Source: an uncultured Collinsella sp. (GTDB lineage: Bacteria; Actinomycetota; Coriobacteriia; Coriobacteriales; Coriobacteriaceae). Taken from it: a stretch of 21,515 nucleotides of DNA. Positions 1 through 8,328 of this stretch are shown here, in pieces. The first letter of the stretch is position 1. Every line of letters starts with the position of its first letter. The notes under the pieces were generated by a model, which was given only the letters and a program-made list of their open reading frames with translations, was not told where the DNA came from and ran no database searches. Where the stretch lies: NCBI GenBank assembly GCA_900757595.1, contig CAAEOL010000057.1, forward strand, positions 1-21,515, in the 5' to 3' direction. A program made the translations under genes and the position numbers.

Positions 1-8
1 GCAGACCA

Positions 9-57
9 GGAAACCCCCTTATCCGTAGCTCCGAAGGAGCAGGATAAGGGGGTTTCC
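9..57 (-). terminator. Nested inverted repeat downstream of oppF, likely operon terminator
   Basis: A perfect 16-bp inverted repeat (9-24 and 42-57, arm GGAAACCCCCTTATCC) encloses a second perfect 5-bp stem (28-32 with 36-40) around a 3-nt loop. It begins 57 bases after the oppF stop codon. The 3' arm ends in GGGGGTTTCC and is not followed by a U-run, so it is not a textbook intrinsic terminator. Being nearly symmetric, it could act on both strands. Terminator function is inferred from its position at the end of the opp genes. Confidence 0.6.
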
Positions 58-114
58 ATGGTCGAGGACGTTCTGAAAACTAAGTCCAGCACGGGCCCGA
101 ACGATAACAACCGA

Positions 115-1143
115 CTACAGGTCGATGTGCGATTCCTTGATCGGGAACGGCTCCGCGAAGTGGCAGGCGCAGCAGTGGCCCGGGGCAACTTCCTTAAACT
201 CGGGAAGCTTCTCGGAGCAGATGCCCTGCGCGATCGGGCAGCGCGTGTGGAAACGGCAGCCGGTCGGCGGATCCAGCGGCGACGGCGGATCGCCAGCGAG
301 GATGATGCGCTTGCGGGTCTTCTGGATATCAGGATCGGGAACCGGCACGGCAGACAGCAGCGACTGCGTGTACGGATGGTGGGGCTCGCTGTAGAGCGTC
401 TTCCAGTCCGAAACCTCAACCATCTTACCCAGATACATAACGGCAACGCGATCGGAGATGTGCTGCACGACGGACAGGTCGTGGGCGATAAACAGATATG
501 CGGTACCGAACTTGTCCTGGAGTTCCTTGAGCAGGTTCAGAACCTGGGCCTGAATGGACACATCCAGAGCGGAAACCGGTTCGTCGCAGATAATCAGCTT
601 GGGCTTCAGCGCAAATGCACGGGCAATGCCGACACGCTGACGCTGACCGCCGGAAAACTCATGAGGATAGCGGTTAATGTGCTCGGGGTTCAGTCCGACA
701 ACGTCGAGAAGCTCGCGGACACGCTCAATGCGCTCCTCCTTGGTGCCCACGCCGTGAATGGTCATGGGCTCAGAGACGATCTCGCCGATGGTCATACGAG
801 GATTCAGCGAAGCATAAGGATCCTGGAAGATAAACTGCATCTCGCGACGCATGTCCTTGATCTCATGCTTGCTCATCTCGGCAACGTCTTTGCCCTGAAA
901 GAACACTTTGCCGGCCGTCGGCTTGGTGAGGCGCATGATAGTACGGCCCGTGGTGGACTTACCGCAACCAGACTCGCCGACCAGGCCAAAGGTCTCGCCC
1001 GGATAAATCTCGAACGAAATGTCATTCACAGCAGAGACGACACGCTTGGAGAAGCGCTTGGCGAACATGCCGGACTCAGCGGGAAACTCCTTAGAGAGGT
1101 GCTCGACCTTCAGCAGCGGAGTACGCTCGTTGGTATCTGCCAT
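115..1143 (-). CDS. oppF: Peptide ABC transporter ATP-binding protein, OppF type
   Basis: This 342-residue protein is one of two ATPases that power an oligopeptide-type importer at the inner face of the membrane. Visible motifs in order are Walker A GESGCGKST (56-64), the Q-loop in FQDPYASLNP (106-115), the ABC signature SGGQRQR (164-170), Walker B LIICDEP (183-189) and the H-loop His221. The C-terminal extension typical of Opp/Dpp ATPases follows, with cysteines at 296, 302, 309 and 324-327. Its ATG shares one base with the oppD stop codon (TAATG), so translation is probably coupled. It is the last gene of oppABCDF. The family is certain; the peptide substrate is inferred from family and gene order. 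Confidence 0.93.
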   Translation of the reverse strand: MADTNERTPLLKVEHLSKEFPAESGMFAKRFSKRVVSAVNDISFEIYPGETFGLVGESGCGKSTTGRTIMRLTKPTAGKVFFQGKDVAEMSKHEIKDMRREMQFIFQDPYASLNPRMTIGEIVSEPMTIHGVGTKEERIERVRELLDVVGLNPEHINRYPHEFSGGQRQRVGIARAFALKPKLIICDEPVSALDVSIQAQVLNLLKELQDKFGTAYLFIAHDLSVVQHISDRVAVMYLGKMVEVSDWKTLYSEPHHPYTQSLLSAVPVPDPDIQKTRKRIILAGDPPSPLDPPTGCRFHTRCPIAQGICSEKLPEFKEVAPGHCCACHFAEPFPIKESHIDL

Positions 1144-2234
1144 TACGCCTCGCCTCCCTTCTTGGAATCCTTGCGCGTACGGGACGTCTCAGGAGCGTTC
1201 TTGAGGAACTCGGGGTCACCGGAGTAGTGGCACGCAGAGTAATGACCAGACTCGGTGACAACGCGCTCGGGGCGCTCCTTGCGGCACTTGTCCGTCGCAT
1301 AGGGGCAACGAGGAGAGAAGACGCAGCCCTCAGGCAGGTTCATGAGCGAAGGCGGGTTGCCGTGAATCGGCGTCAGCGGCTTCTTCTCCTCGATGGCCTG
1401 CTCCGGAATGGAGCGGATAAGACCCCAGGTGTAGGGGTGGCGGCTCTCGTAGAAGATTTCCTCAGCAGTACCGAACTCGACGGGACGGCCGGCGTACATA
1501 ACCATGATCTTATCGGCCATATCGGCGACGACGCCCAGGTCATGAGTAATCATGATGATGGCGTTGCCGTTCTTCTCCTGCATCTCCTGCATGAGCTCGA
1601 TAATCTGAGCCTGAATGGTAACGTCCAGAGCCGTCGTGGGCTCGTCGGCAATCAGAATATCGGGGTCGCAGGCAAGAGCCATAGCGATCATGACACGCTG
1701 ACGCATACCGCCGGAGAACTGGTGCGGATACTCATTGACGCGCTTCTCGGGCTCGGGGATACCCACGAGGTCCAAAAGCTCGGTAGCGCGCTTGAGCGCC
1801 TCCTGCTTGGAGTAGCCACGGTGCAGACGAAGGCCCTCGCCCACCTGCTTGCCGATCTTATAAACCGGGTTCAAGGAGGTCATAGGATCCTGGAAGATCA
1901 TCGCGATGTCGTTACCGCGAATGTGCTGCATCTCTTCCTCAGTCATCTCGAGGATAGAACGACCGCGATAGCGAACGTCGCCGCCCTCAATCTTTCCCGG
2001 AGGCATCGAGATAAGGCCCATGATGGTCATGGCGGTCACGGACTTACCGGAGCCGGACTCACCGACGACGCCCAGGGTCTCGCCGCGATCGAGCGTGTAG
2101 GAGACACCGTCGACAGCGCGAACAACGCCATCCTCGGTATGGAAATACATCTTAAGGTCATCGACCTCGAGCAGATGCTGGCCCTCGGGAACCGGCTGGT
2201 CCTTCAGGTCCACATAGTTCTTGTTCTTCTTCAT
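1143..2234 (-). CDS. oppD: Peptide ABC transporter ATP-binding protein, OppD type
   Basis: This 363-residue protein is the second ATPase of the importer and would pair with OppF under the two permeases. Walker A GESGSGKS is at 58-65, the Q-loop in FQDPMTSLNP at 114-123, the signature SGGMRQR at 174-180, Walker B ILIADEP at 193-199 and the H-loop His231. The C-terminal substrate-family extension keeps cysteines 304, 310, 317 and 335, a pattern that in some homologues binds an iron-sulfur cluster. A lysine-rich tail ends the protein. The start lies two bases after the oppC stop, and its 3' end overlaps oppF by one base, so oppC, oppD and oppF form a tightly coupled set. Confidence 0.93.
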   Translation of the reverse strand: MKKNKNYVDLKDQPVPEGQHLLEVDDLKMYFHTEDGVVRAVDGVSYTLDRGETLGVVGESGSGKSVTAMTIMGLISMPPGKIEGGDVRYRGRSILEMTEEEMQHIRGNDIAMIFQDPMTSLNPVYKIGKQVGEGLRLHRGYSKQEALKRATELLDLVGIPEPEKRVNEYPHQFSGGMRQRVMIAMALACDPDILIADEPTTALDVTIQAQIIELMQEMQEKNGNAIIMITHDLGVVADMADKIMVMYAGRPVEFGTAEEIFYESRHPYTWGLIRSIPEQAIEEKKPLTPIHGNPPSLMNLPEGCVFSPRCPYATDKCRKERPERVVTESGHYSACHYSGDPEFLKNAPETSRTRKDSKKGGEA

Positions 2235-2236
2235 CC

Positions 2237-3172
2237 TTATGCGTCCTTCATCTTGACGTCGAGGGCGTCGCGCAGTCCGTCACCCAGCAGGGTGAAGGCG
2301 AGCACCGTCGAGAGAATTGCCAGACCGGGCATGATCATCATCCAGGGAGCAGTCAGAAGATACTGCTGACCGTCCTGAATCATGGAGCCCCACGAAGGCG
2401 TAGGCGGAATAACACCCATGCCAAGGAAGGACAGAGCGGACTCGGTCAGAATGGCGCCACCAATGTTCATGGTTGCGTAGACCACGATGGAGGCGACGGA
2501 GTTCGGGAAGATGTGACGTACGACGATGCGAGCATCGGACGCGCCCATCGCGCGCGCAGCGTCAACATAGTCGTTTTCCTTGACCGTCAAGATTGCAGAA
2601 CGGAAGACGCGCGCAATCGAAGGCCAGCCGAGAATGCCGATGGCAAAAAAGACGTTCTGAAGACCACGGCCGATAACGGCGATCATGGCGACAACGAACA
2701 GCACGTACGGGAACGCCAGGAAGATATCCGCACAGCGCATGATGATCGTATCCCAGATGCCGCCGTAGAAACCGGCCAGAGCACCCATGACCAGACCAAT
2801 CACTGTGGAGATCGCAGTGGCCATAATACCGACGGAAAGCGAAACACGTGCACCGTAGATTACACGAACGAGAATGTCACGACCAAGGGCGTCGGTGCCA
2901 AACGGGTGCTCGGCACACGGAGCCAGCAGCGACGTCTGGGCCATGGTGGTCGAGTCAGAAGCCGTCGGCGAACCGAGCCAGGGCTTCGCCCACAGATCGG
3001 CAGTCAGCGCAACCAAAACGACGATGATGATCCAGCAGACACCGATAACGGCGAGCTTGTTCTTACGAAGACGCTTAAAAGCGTCGCCCCACAGCGTGCG
3101 GGACTTGGCGGGAGCAGATGCGGCCTTGGTGGCGGTAGCCTGCTCCTGAGACTGAGAATCAGTTTCCTGCAT
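2237..3172 (-). CDS. oppC: Peptide ABC transporter permease, OppC type
   Basis: This 311-residue membrane protein is the second permease of the Opp importer. A polar N-terminal tail of about 38 residues rich in Gln, Ala and Lys is followed by a first membrane segment (about 40-62). The OppC motif FGTDALGRD is at 91-99, with further hydrophobic segments near 112-136, 150-187, 225-248 and 277-298. The cytoplasmic EAA loop that contacts the ATPase is at about 205-228 (ARAMGAS and following). A strong Shine-Dalgarno, AAGGGAGG, precedes the ATG, and the oppB stop lies 14 bases upstream. Length and topology are normal for the family. Confidence 0.92.
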   Translation of the reverse strand: MQETDSQSQEQATATKAASAPAKSRTLWGDAFKRLRKNKLAVIGVCWIIIVVLVALTADLWAKPWLGSPTASDSTTMAQTSLLAPCAEHPFGTDALGRDILVRVIYGARVSLSVGIMATAISTVIGLVMGALAGFYGGIWDTIIMRCADIFLAFPYVLFVVAMIAVIGRGLQNVFFAIGILGWPSIARVFRSAILTVKENDYVDAARAMGASDARIVVRHIFPNSVASIVVYATMNIGGAILTESALSFLGMGVIPPTPSWGSMIQDGQQYLLTAPWMMIMPGLAILSTVLAFTLLGDGLRDALDVKMKDA

Positions 3173-3186
3173 GAGACGTACCTCCC

Positions 3187-4224
3187 TTAGGCCTTATCCG
3201 ACGGACCGCCAAGGCGGATGCGCGGGTCGAGGAATGCATAGCTAATGTCGACGAGCAGGTTGATCACCATGACGACGACGACGATGAGCGTAACGCCGCC
3301 CATAACGATGGGCCAGTCACGCATGCTAATGGCGCGATAGACCTCATAGCCGATACCGGGCCAGTTAAAGACCGTCTCGGTCAGGATAGCGCCCGAAAGC
3401 ATGCCGCCAAAGTCGACACCAATATAGGTAACGACGGGGATGAGTGCATTCTTAAGCGCATGCTTGACAATGATCGCGCGATTGGAGAGACCCTTGGCCT
3501 TTGCCGTACGGATATAATCCTGGTTCATGACGTCAAGCAGCTGCGAGCGCATAATGCGGGCGGCATAAGCGGTCGAAACCGAAGCCAGCGTAATGGTCGG
3601 AAGCACATAGTGCATCCAATCCTGATACTGAGAGCTGGCACCGCCGGCACCCGAGATCGGCATGGAGAATGCGCCGCCGGTGGCATCCTTGAGAATGACG
3701 CCAAAGAACAGCTGCAGCAACATACCGAGCCAGAAGGCCGGGACCGCAACGAGGATCGACGTGGTGAGCGTTACCAAAATATCCCAGAAGGAATAACGCT
3801 TTACCGCCGAAATGATACCCGCGCCGATACCCATGATTGCCTCGAGCACGATGGCGCACGCGGCAAGTTTGACCGTATACGGATACTTCTGGGCAAAAAT
3901 TTCCGTAACCGGCAGCTTGCGCTGATACGAATTGCCCAGATCGCCATGAAGCAGGCCGTTCATGTAATACAAGTAACGGTCCACGAGCGACGTTTGAACG
4001 GGGTCGCCGTTCTCGTCAAGGATCGCGTTGCCGTCCTCGTCCGACTGGACCAGGTGATAGCGGACGCGAAGCTGAAGCTCCACCTCGGGGGACAGAGCCT
4101 TGTCTCCACCGATCAGCTTGATCGGATCTCCCGGCACGATATTCTGGAGGGCGAACAGAATCAGCGTAACGCCCAAAAACACCGGGATGAACTGAAGCAC
4201 ACGTTTAACGATGTACTTACCCAT
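3187..4224 (-). CDS. oppB: Peptide ABC transporter permease, OppB type
   Basis: This 345-residue permease has the DppB/OppB layout: a first membrane helix at about 9-29, the conserved PGDP just after it (31-34), then a large external loop (about 35-115). Helices near 120-140, 150-175, 207-224, 268-285 and 310-330 follow. The EAA loop is at about 237-263 (AKAKGLSNRA and following), and the family ending DPRIRLGG is present. The external loop carries an acidic stretch (about 60-75, rich in Asp, Glu and Asn) that I would not expect in a minimal OppB. A GGGGAG Shine-Dalgarno sits four bases before the ATG. It is separated from oppA by a hairpin-containing gap of 156 bases. Confidence 0.92.
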   Translation of the reverse strand: MGKYIVKRVLQFIPVFLGVTLILFALQNIVPGDPIKLIGGDKALSPEVELQLRVRYHLVQSDEDGNAILDENGDPVQTSLVDRYLYYMNGLLHGDLGNSYQRKLPVTEIFAQKYPYTVKLAACAIVLEAIMGIGAGIISAVKRYSFWDILVTLTTSILVAVPAFWLGMLLQLFFGVILKDATGGAFSMPISGAGGASSQYQDWMHYVLPTITLASVSTAYAARIMRSQLLDVMNQDYIRTAKAKGLSNRAIIVKHALKNALIPVVTYIGVDFGGMLSGAILTETVFNWPGIGYEVYRAISMRDWPIVMGGVTLIVVVVMVINLLVDISYAFLDPRIRLGGPSDKA

Positions 4225-4254
4225 ACCACTCCCCTATCTAGGGATTAACCTAAA

Positions 4255-4284
4255 TGGGATGCCGATCGCCAGACCGGCATCCCA
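4255..4284 (-). terminator. Stem-loop between oppA and oppB, probable attenuator
   Basis: A perfect 10-bp inverted repeat (arm TGGGATGCCG, 4255-4264 with 4275-4284, loop of 10) lies in the 156-base gap between the oppA stop and the oppB start. On the transcript the hairpin is followed by UUUAGG, only a short U-run. Hairpins here are common in binding-protein operons, where they raise the level of the binding protein over the membrane components. That role is inferred. Confidence 0.6.
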
Positions 4285-4380
4285 AAATTACCATCAGCCA
4301 GTTTACCCCAGGTTAGGGAGAACTGTATGTTTCCCATGAGGTCTACGTAAATACTTGACCCTCACGGAAGCTGCAAACTC

Positions 4381-6057
4381 TTAGGCGAGCTCAGCGGTAC
4401 CCAGATCGGCGTGCTTCTGCGGATCGACATAGAGGTGCTTGATGCGATCGGAGCCGGCGATGGTGTGCGTGTAGAACATCACCGGGATGACCGGGCAGTC
4501 GGCAGCGACCATTGCGTCGGCCTCCTGCATCTTAGCGACGCGCTCTTTGTCGTCAACCGTGGTACGAGCCTCGTCGACCTTGGCGTCGAACTCGGGGTTG
4601 TTGTAACCAGAGCGGTTGTCGCCACCGAGGGAGTCGGAGTGGAACAGCGGATACAGGAAGTTGTCCATGATCGGGTAGTCGGCAATCCAGCCCAGACGAC
4701 CGAACTGATAGTTGAAGTTCTGATACTGCTCGAGCAGGGCAGACCACTCGGGGGTATCGGAAGTAGCGGTAACGCCTACCTTGGCGAGGTCGCCGATGAT
4801 GGACTCCATGATCTCCTTGTGACCACCGTCCTGGTTGTAGGAAAGGGTCACGTTAATGCCACGGTCGCCGTTAGCGCCAGCGGGAGCGACCTTGTCGAGG
4901 TACTCGTTAGCCTTATCGACGTCGTAGGCGCAGAACTCCCATGCGCCCTCCTTGTAGCCATCGATGCCCGGAGGAACAATGCCGTCGGCGGGGGTACGGG
5001 TACCCTTGAAGATGGTCTTGCAGATGGCCTCACGGTTGATGGCCAGGGAGATACCCCTGCGCAGGTCGGCGTTGTTGAACGGCTCGGCCGTGTTGTTGCA
5101 GGTCAGGTAGTAGGTGGAAGGCTCGGCGCCGAGCAGCATGCGCTCGCCGTCACCCATGGTGTAGCCGTCCTTGGACACGCCGCGATCCTTCTTGGCGGCA
5201 TCGATCTGAGCAACGGGAACGTCGCAGATGTCAAGGTTACCGGCCTGGAACTCCTTGTAGGCGGTCTCCATGTCCTTGATGACCTGGAAGTGGATGCCAT
5301 CGATCTTGGCCTTGTCGCCATAGTAATCGTCGAACTTCTTGAGGTTGATCTCCTGACCATCCTCCCACTTGCCGTCCATCATGAACGGGCCGTTACCGAT
5401 CGGGGCAAGGTAGAAGCTCTTGACATCGGACTCGGCGCACTCGGGAACCGGGGACAGAGCCGGGTGAGAGGCGACGAAGGGGAAGTCGGCGTAAGCGGAA
5501 GACAGCTTGACGACGAGGGTCTTATCATCGGGGCAAGTAACACCGCTGAGCTCGGTAGCGTTACCGGCAAGCAGATCGTCATAGCCCTCGACCATGGAAA
5601 GGTGATAGGAGACCTCGGAAGGACCATACTCCTTAGCGACAGCGGACTTGGTGCTGACCAGACGCTCCCAAGCGAGCTTGAAGGACTTAGAGGTAACGTC
5701 GTCACCGTTGTGGAACTTGGCCTTCTTGATCTTGAAGGTGAACTCGGTGGCGTCGTCGTTGGCCTCGAAGGACTCGCAAGCCAGCGGGACGATCTTGCCC
5801 TTCTCGGCGTCATAAGAGGTCAGAGCGTCGAACAGCTGGTAGTTGACCTGAGTGCCCTGGTCCTCCTGGACATTGTAGGGGTCGATGCAGACCGGGTTGT
5901 TAATGTAGAAGTTCAGCTTCGAACCGGACTCAGAACCGGAAGCGTCGCCGCCCTTCTTGCCACATGCGGCAAGAAAAGCCATGGAGCTCGCAGCAAGGGT
6001 ACCGCCGACAAAGGCGCGACGACCCATAACGGGCTGGTGGAACATAGAATCAGCCAT
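4381..6057 (-). CDS. oppA: Oligopeptide-binding lipoprotein of the ABC importer, OppA type
   Basis: This 558-residue extracellular substrate-binding protein belongs to the SBP_bac_5 family and should capture peptides for OppBCDF. The N-terminus shows a twin-arginine-like motif (GRRAFVG, 12-18), a hydrophobic stretch, and a lipobox LAAC ending at Cys32. The mature protein would therefore be lipid-anchored outside the membrane. A Gly/Ser/Lys linker follows the cysteine. Family-typical segments include LNFYINNP near the mature N-terminus and AINREAICKTIF in the middle. A strong AAGGAGG lies five bases before the ATG, which supports this start. It is the first gene of the operon, preceded by about 240 bases of leader. 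The exact ligand class cannot be read from the sequence. Confidence 0.92.
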   Translation of the reverse strand: MADSMFHQPVMGRRAFVGGTLAASSMAFLAACGKKGGDASGSESGSKLNFYINNPVCIDPYNVQEDQGTQVNYQLFDALTSYDAEKGKIVPLACESFEANDDATEFTFKIKKAKFHNGDDVTSKSFKLAWERLVSTKSAVAKEYGPSEVSYHLSMVEGYDDLLAGNATELSGVTCPDDKTLVVKLSSAYADFPFVASHPALSPVPECAESDVKSFYLAPIGNGPFMMDGKWEDGQEINLKKFDDYYGDKAKIDGIHFQVIKDMETAYKEFQAGNLDICDVPVAQIDAAKKDRGVSKDGYTMGDGERMLLGAEPSTYYLTCNNTAEPFNNADLRRGISLAINREAICKTIFKGTRTPADGIVPPGIDGYKEGAWEFCAYDVDKANEYLDKVAPAGANGDRGINVTLSYNQDGGHKEIMESIIGDLAKVGVTATSDTPEWSALLEQYQNFNYQFGRLGWIADYPIMDNFLYPLFHSDSLGGDNRSGYNNPEFDAKVDEARTTVDDKERVAKMQEADAMVAADCPVIPVMFYTHTIAGSDRIKHLYVDPQKHADLGTAELA

Positions 6058-6299
6058 GCCATCCTCCTTATGAGATAGGACAAAGAAATGTTCAGTCGGA
6101 CACGTGTCGAGACAATCCGATCCGAACCATCAAAACGCCGCCCGCTGCTATGGCTGGTTATGCACAACAGGCCAACGTTTTGCAATACAGTAGCGCATTT
6201 TATGCACGATTTGGCGCTAATTCCGGTTAACGGTCGAGAATTTCTTTAGTTGGGCGAAGTATGTGGGGATATTTTGACTCTGTTACAAATATGTAAATT
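6058..6299 (-). promoter_or_regulatory. Leader and promoter region of the opp operon
   Basis: This 242-base region between the secG terminator and oppA holds no gene. On the minus strand I see TTGCAA, 17 bases, then CATAAC as a weak promoter candidate (rc of 6154-6182). A separate TAAAAT lies further upstream without a clear -35 box. The string GTGCATAA occurs twice. AAAACGTT, similar to the centre of the gap-upstream palindrome, directly follows the TTGCAA box. A perfect 10-bp palindrome GACACGTGTC is at 6099-6108, closer to oppA. These are candidate operator elements only. Confidence 0.4.
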
Positions 6300-6329
6300 A
6301 AAAGGGCCCCGCACTTGCGGAACCCTTTT
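6300..6329 (-). terminator. secG: Intrinsic terminator after secG
   Basis: On the transcript the stem reads AAAAGGGUUCCGCA with UGCGGGGCCCUUUU, including two G-U pairs, around a two-base turn. It ends in four U and then AAUUU. It begins 22 bases after the secG stop and separates the glycolysis/secG block from the opp operon. Confidence 0.85.
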
Positions 6330-6351
6330 CAAGTATTTATGCGGCTCGAGC

Positions 6352-6606
6352 TTAGTAGCCCACGATGCCCTGCGGGAAAAAGAACATGCACAGCACGACG
6401 CACACGGCAAACACGACAGCCATGATGACGGTCAGGCGGTCAAGGTTCTGCTCCATGACGCCCGTAGCAGAGCTGGAGTTATACAGCGAGCTGGCAATCA
6501 TATCCGAAACGCCGGTACCCTTACCGGAATGCATCAGGACGAGAATCGTCAACGACACGGCAGAAACAGCCCAAACGACAAACAGAAGAATCTGGAACGG
6601 ACCCAT
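6352..6606 (-). CDS. secG: Preprotein translocase subunit SecG
   Basis: This small 84-residue membrane protein is the accessory subunit of the SecYEG channel, which exports unfolded proteins. It has two hydrophobic helices (about 4-24 and 58-79). The connecting loop carries the SecG-typical segment LMHSGKGTGVSDM (24-36), followed by a Ser-rich stretch. Length and topology fit the family. AAGGAG precedes the ATG by eight bases. In actinobacteria secG commonly follows tpiA; here gpmI lies between them. Terminators on both sides suggest that secG can be transcribed on its own. Confidence 0.9.
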   Translation of the reverse strand: MGPFQILLFVVWAVSAVSLTILVLMHSGKGTGVSDMIASSLYNSSSATGVMEQNLDRLTVIMAVVFAVCVVLCMFFFPQGIVGY

Positions 6607-6710
6607 AGATAAGCTCCTTAATAGAACAACTCAAACTCCAGTACTGTACCACAATCCCCCGCTCTCCCCTACCTGCCACTCGGGGACGGGGTAGAAATGG
6701 CAGAAATACC
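6607..6710 (-). promoter_or_regulatory. secG leader with candidate extended -10 promoter
   Basis: After the gpmI terminator, the minus strand shows TG-G-TACAGT (the -10 hexamer is rc of 6643-6648), an extended -10 candidate without a convincing -35. Upstream are a 6-bp inverted repeat (CTGCCA 6673-6678, TGGCAG 6698-6703) and alternating C-rich and G-rich tracts that could pair. A promoter is expected here because gpmI ends in a strong terminator, but this exact box is weakly supported. Confidence 0.35.
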
Positions 6711-6744
6711 AAAAGGGGGTTGCCCGAATATGGGCAACCCCCTT
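6711..6744 (-). terminator. gpmI: Intrinsic terminator after gpmI
   Basis: A perfect 13-bp inverted repeat (AAGGGGGTTGCCC, 6713-6725 with 6732-6744) with a 6-nt loop ends in four U on the transcript. It starts 25 bases past the gpmI stop. It is the most textbook-like terminator in the window. Confidence 0.9.
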
Positions 6745-6769
6745 ACATGAAAACGCTTGGAGTTTTCTC

Positions 6770-8323
6770 TTAGGCCTCGGTGGCGAGCACGCGACCCGTC
6801 ATCTCGGCGGAAGGCTCAATACCAGCCATGGTGAGCATGGTCGGAGCGATATCGGAAAGACGGCCGTCCTCGATACCGGTGAGCTGTGCCTTCTCATCAA
6901 CGATGATGAACGGCACACGGTTGGTGGTGTGAGCCGTGAACGGATGCTTGGAACCGTCGGAAGCAACGTCAAACATGTGATCGGCGTTGCCGTGATCGGC
7001 GGTAATCAGCGCAAAGCCGCCCTTAGCGAGAATCGCCGGGACAACCTTAGACAGGGCATCGTCAACAGCCTCGACGGCCTTAACGGCAGCGTCGAAGACA
7101 CCGGTGTGACCAACCATGTCGCAGTTTGCGAAGTTCACGATGTAGAAATCAGCGCGATCCTCGTTGATGGCGGCGACAAGCTTCTCGGTAACCTCGGGAG
7201 CGCTCATCTCAGGCTGCAGATCGTAGGTAGCGACCTTGGGGGAAGCGACGAGCACGCGCTCCTCGCCCTCCTTGGGCTCCTCGATGCCGCCGTTGAGGAA
7301 GAACGTCACGTGGGCGTACTTCTCGGTCTCGGCGGTGTGCAGCTGCTTCAGGCCATTGGCGGCGATAACGTCGGCCAGGACGTTCTCGGGGAACGTCTTG
7401 GGGAAGGCGACCTCGACGTCAAACGTCGGATCGTACTCGGTCATCGTCACAAAGTGCGAAAGCTTGATCTGCTCGCGCTCAAAGCCGTCGAACTCCTTGT
7501 CCGTGAACACGCGGGTCATCTGACGAGCGCGGTCGGGACGGAAGTTAAAGAAGATGGCCGCGTCGCCCTCGTGGATGCCCTCGTTGTGGGCAGCGAAGGG
7601 CTCGACGAACTCGTCGCCGCGCGGATCCTTCTCGTAGTAGGCCTTGATGCCGGCAACGGGGTCGGTATCAGCATCGGACGCGTTGACCATGACGTCGTAG
7701 GCGCGGTGAATGCGCTCCCAACGATTATCGCGGTCCATGGCCCAATAACGGCCCGAGACGGTGGCAACGCGAGCATCGCAACCGGTCTCCTCGGAGATCT
7801 TAGCCAGGAAGGCGCAGAACTCACTCATGTAACCGGCACCGGACTGCGGGTCAACGTCGCGGCCATCCATGAAGGCGTGGACGCGAACGGACTTGACACC
7901 ATGCTCGGCAGCCATCTTGACCAGAGCCTCGACGTGGTTCATGTGAGAATGAACACCGCCAGGGCTCATAAGGCCCATGAGGTGGAGAGTCTTGCCGTCA
8001 GCCTTGACGTCGTCCATAGCCTTGACGAAGACCTCGTTCTTGGCGATGGAGCCATCCTTGATGGCGTTGTTGATGCGCGAAAGCTCCTGGAACACGATGC
8101 GGCCGGCACCGATGTTGAGGTGACCCACCTCGGAGTTGCCCATCTGGCCATCGGGAAGACCCACGTCCTCGCCCGAAGCGCCGAGCGTGGTGTGGGGGTA
8201 CTTCTCGTACAGGCTATCAAGGAAGGGCGTCTTGGCAGCGGCGACGGCGTTCTCGCCATCGGCCGGAGCCAGGCCGCAGCCGTCCATGATGATCAGGAGT
8301 GCAGGAAGATGACGCTGTGCCAT
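6770..8323 (-). CDS. gpmI: 2,3-bisphosphoglycerate-independent phosphoglycerate mutase
   Basis: This 517-residue cytoplasmic glycolytic enzyme interconverts 3- and 2-phosphoglycerate using metal ions and a phosphoserine intermediate. It belongs to the alkaline phosphatase superfamily. The N-terminal metal site is IIMDGCG (11-17). The catalytic serine is Ser64 within GQMGNSEVGHLNIGAGR. The inserted phosphotransferase domain shows FMDGRDVDP, and the C-terminal metal site shows ADHGNADHMFD and AHTTNRVPF. Length is normal. The start lies five bases after the tpiA stop, so the two genes are probably translated from one mRNA. Its place between tpiA and secG completes a lower-glycolysis set with gap, pgk and tpiA. 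Confidence 0.96.
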   Translation of the reverse strand: MAQRHLPALLIIMDGCGLAPADGENAVAAAKTPFLDSLYEKYPHTTLGASGEDVGLPDGQMGNSEVGHLNIGAGRIVFQELSRINNAIKDGSIAKNEVFVKAMDDVKADGKTLHLMGLMSPGGVHSHMNHVEALVKMAAEHGVKSVRVHAFMDGRDVDPQSGAGYMSEFCAFLAKISEETGCDARVATVSGRYWAMDRDNRWERIHRAYDVMVNASDADTDPVAGIKAYYEKDPRGDEFVEPFAAHNEGIHEGDAAIFFNFRPDRARQMTRVFTDKEFDGFEREQIKLSHFVTMTEYDPTFDVEVAFPKTFPENVLADVIAANGLKQLHTAETEKYAHVTFFLNGGIEEPKEGEERVLVASPKVATYDLQPEMSAPEVTEKLVAAINEDRADFYIVNFANCDMVGHTGVFDAAVKAVEAVDDALSKVVPAILAKGGFALITADHGNADHMFDVASDGSKHPFTAHTTNRVPFIIVDEKAQLTGIEDGRLSDIAPTMLTMAGIEPSAEMTGRVLATEA

Positions 8324-8328
8324 ATGTC

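Noticed and set aside
4411..6078. Plus-strand open frame of 555 codons opposite oppA
   Set aside because: Low-complexity Val/Leu/Gly/Asp-rich translation without domains; mirrors the codon bias of oppA.
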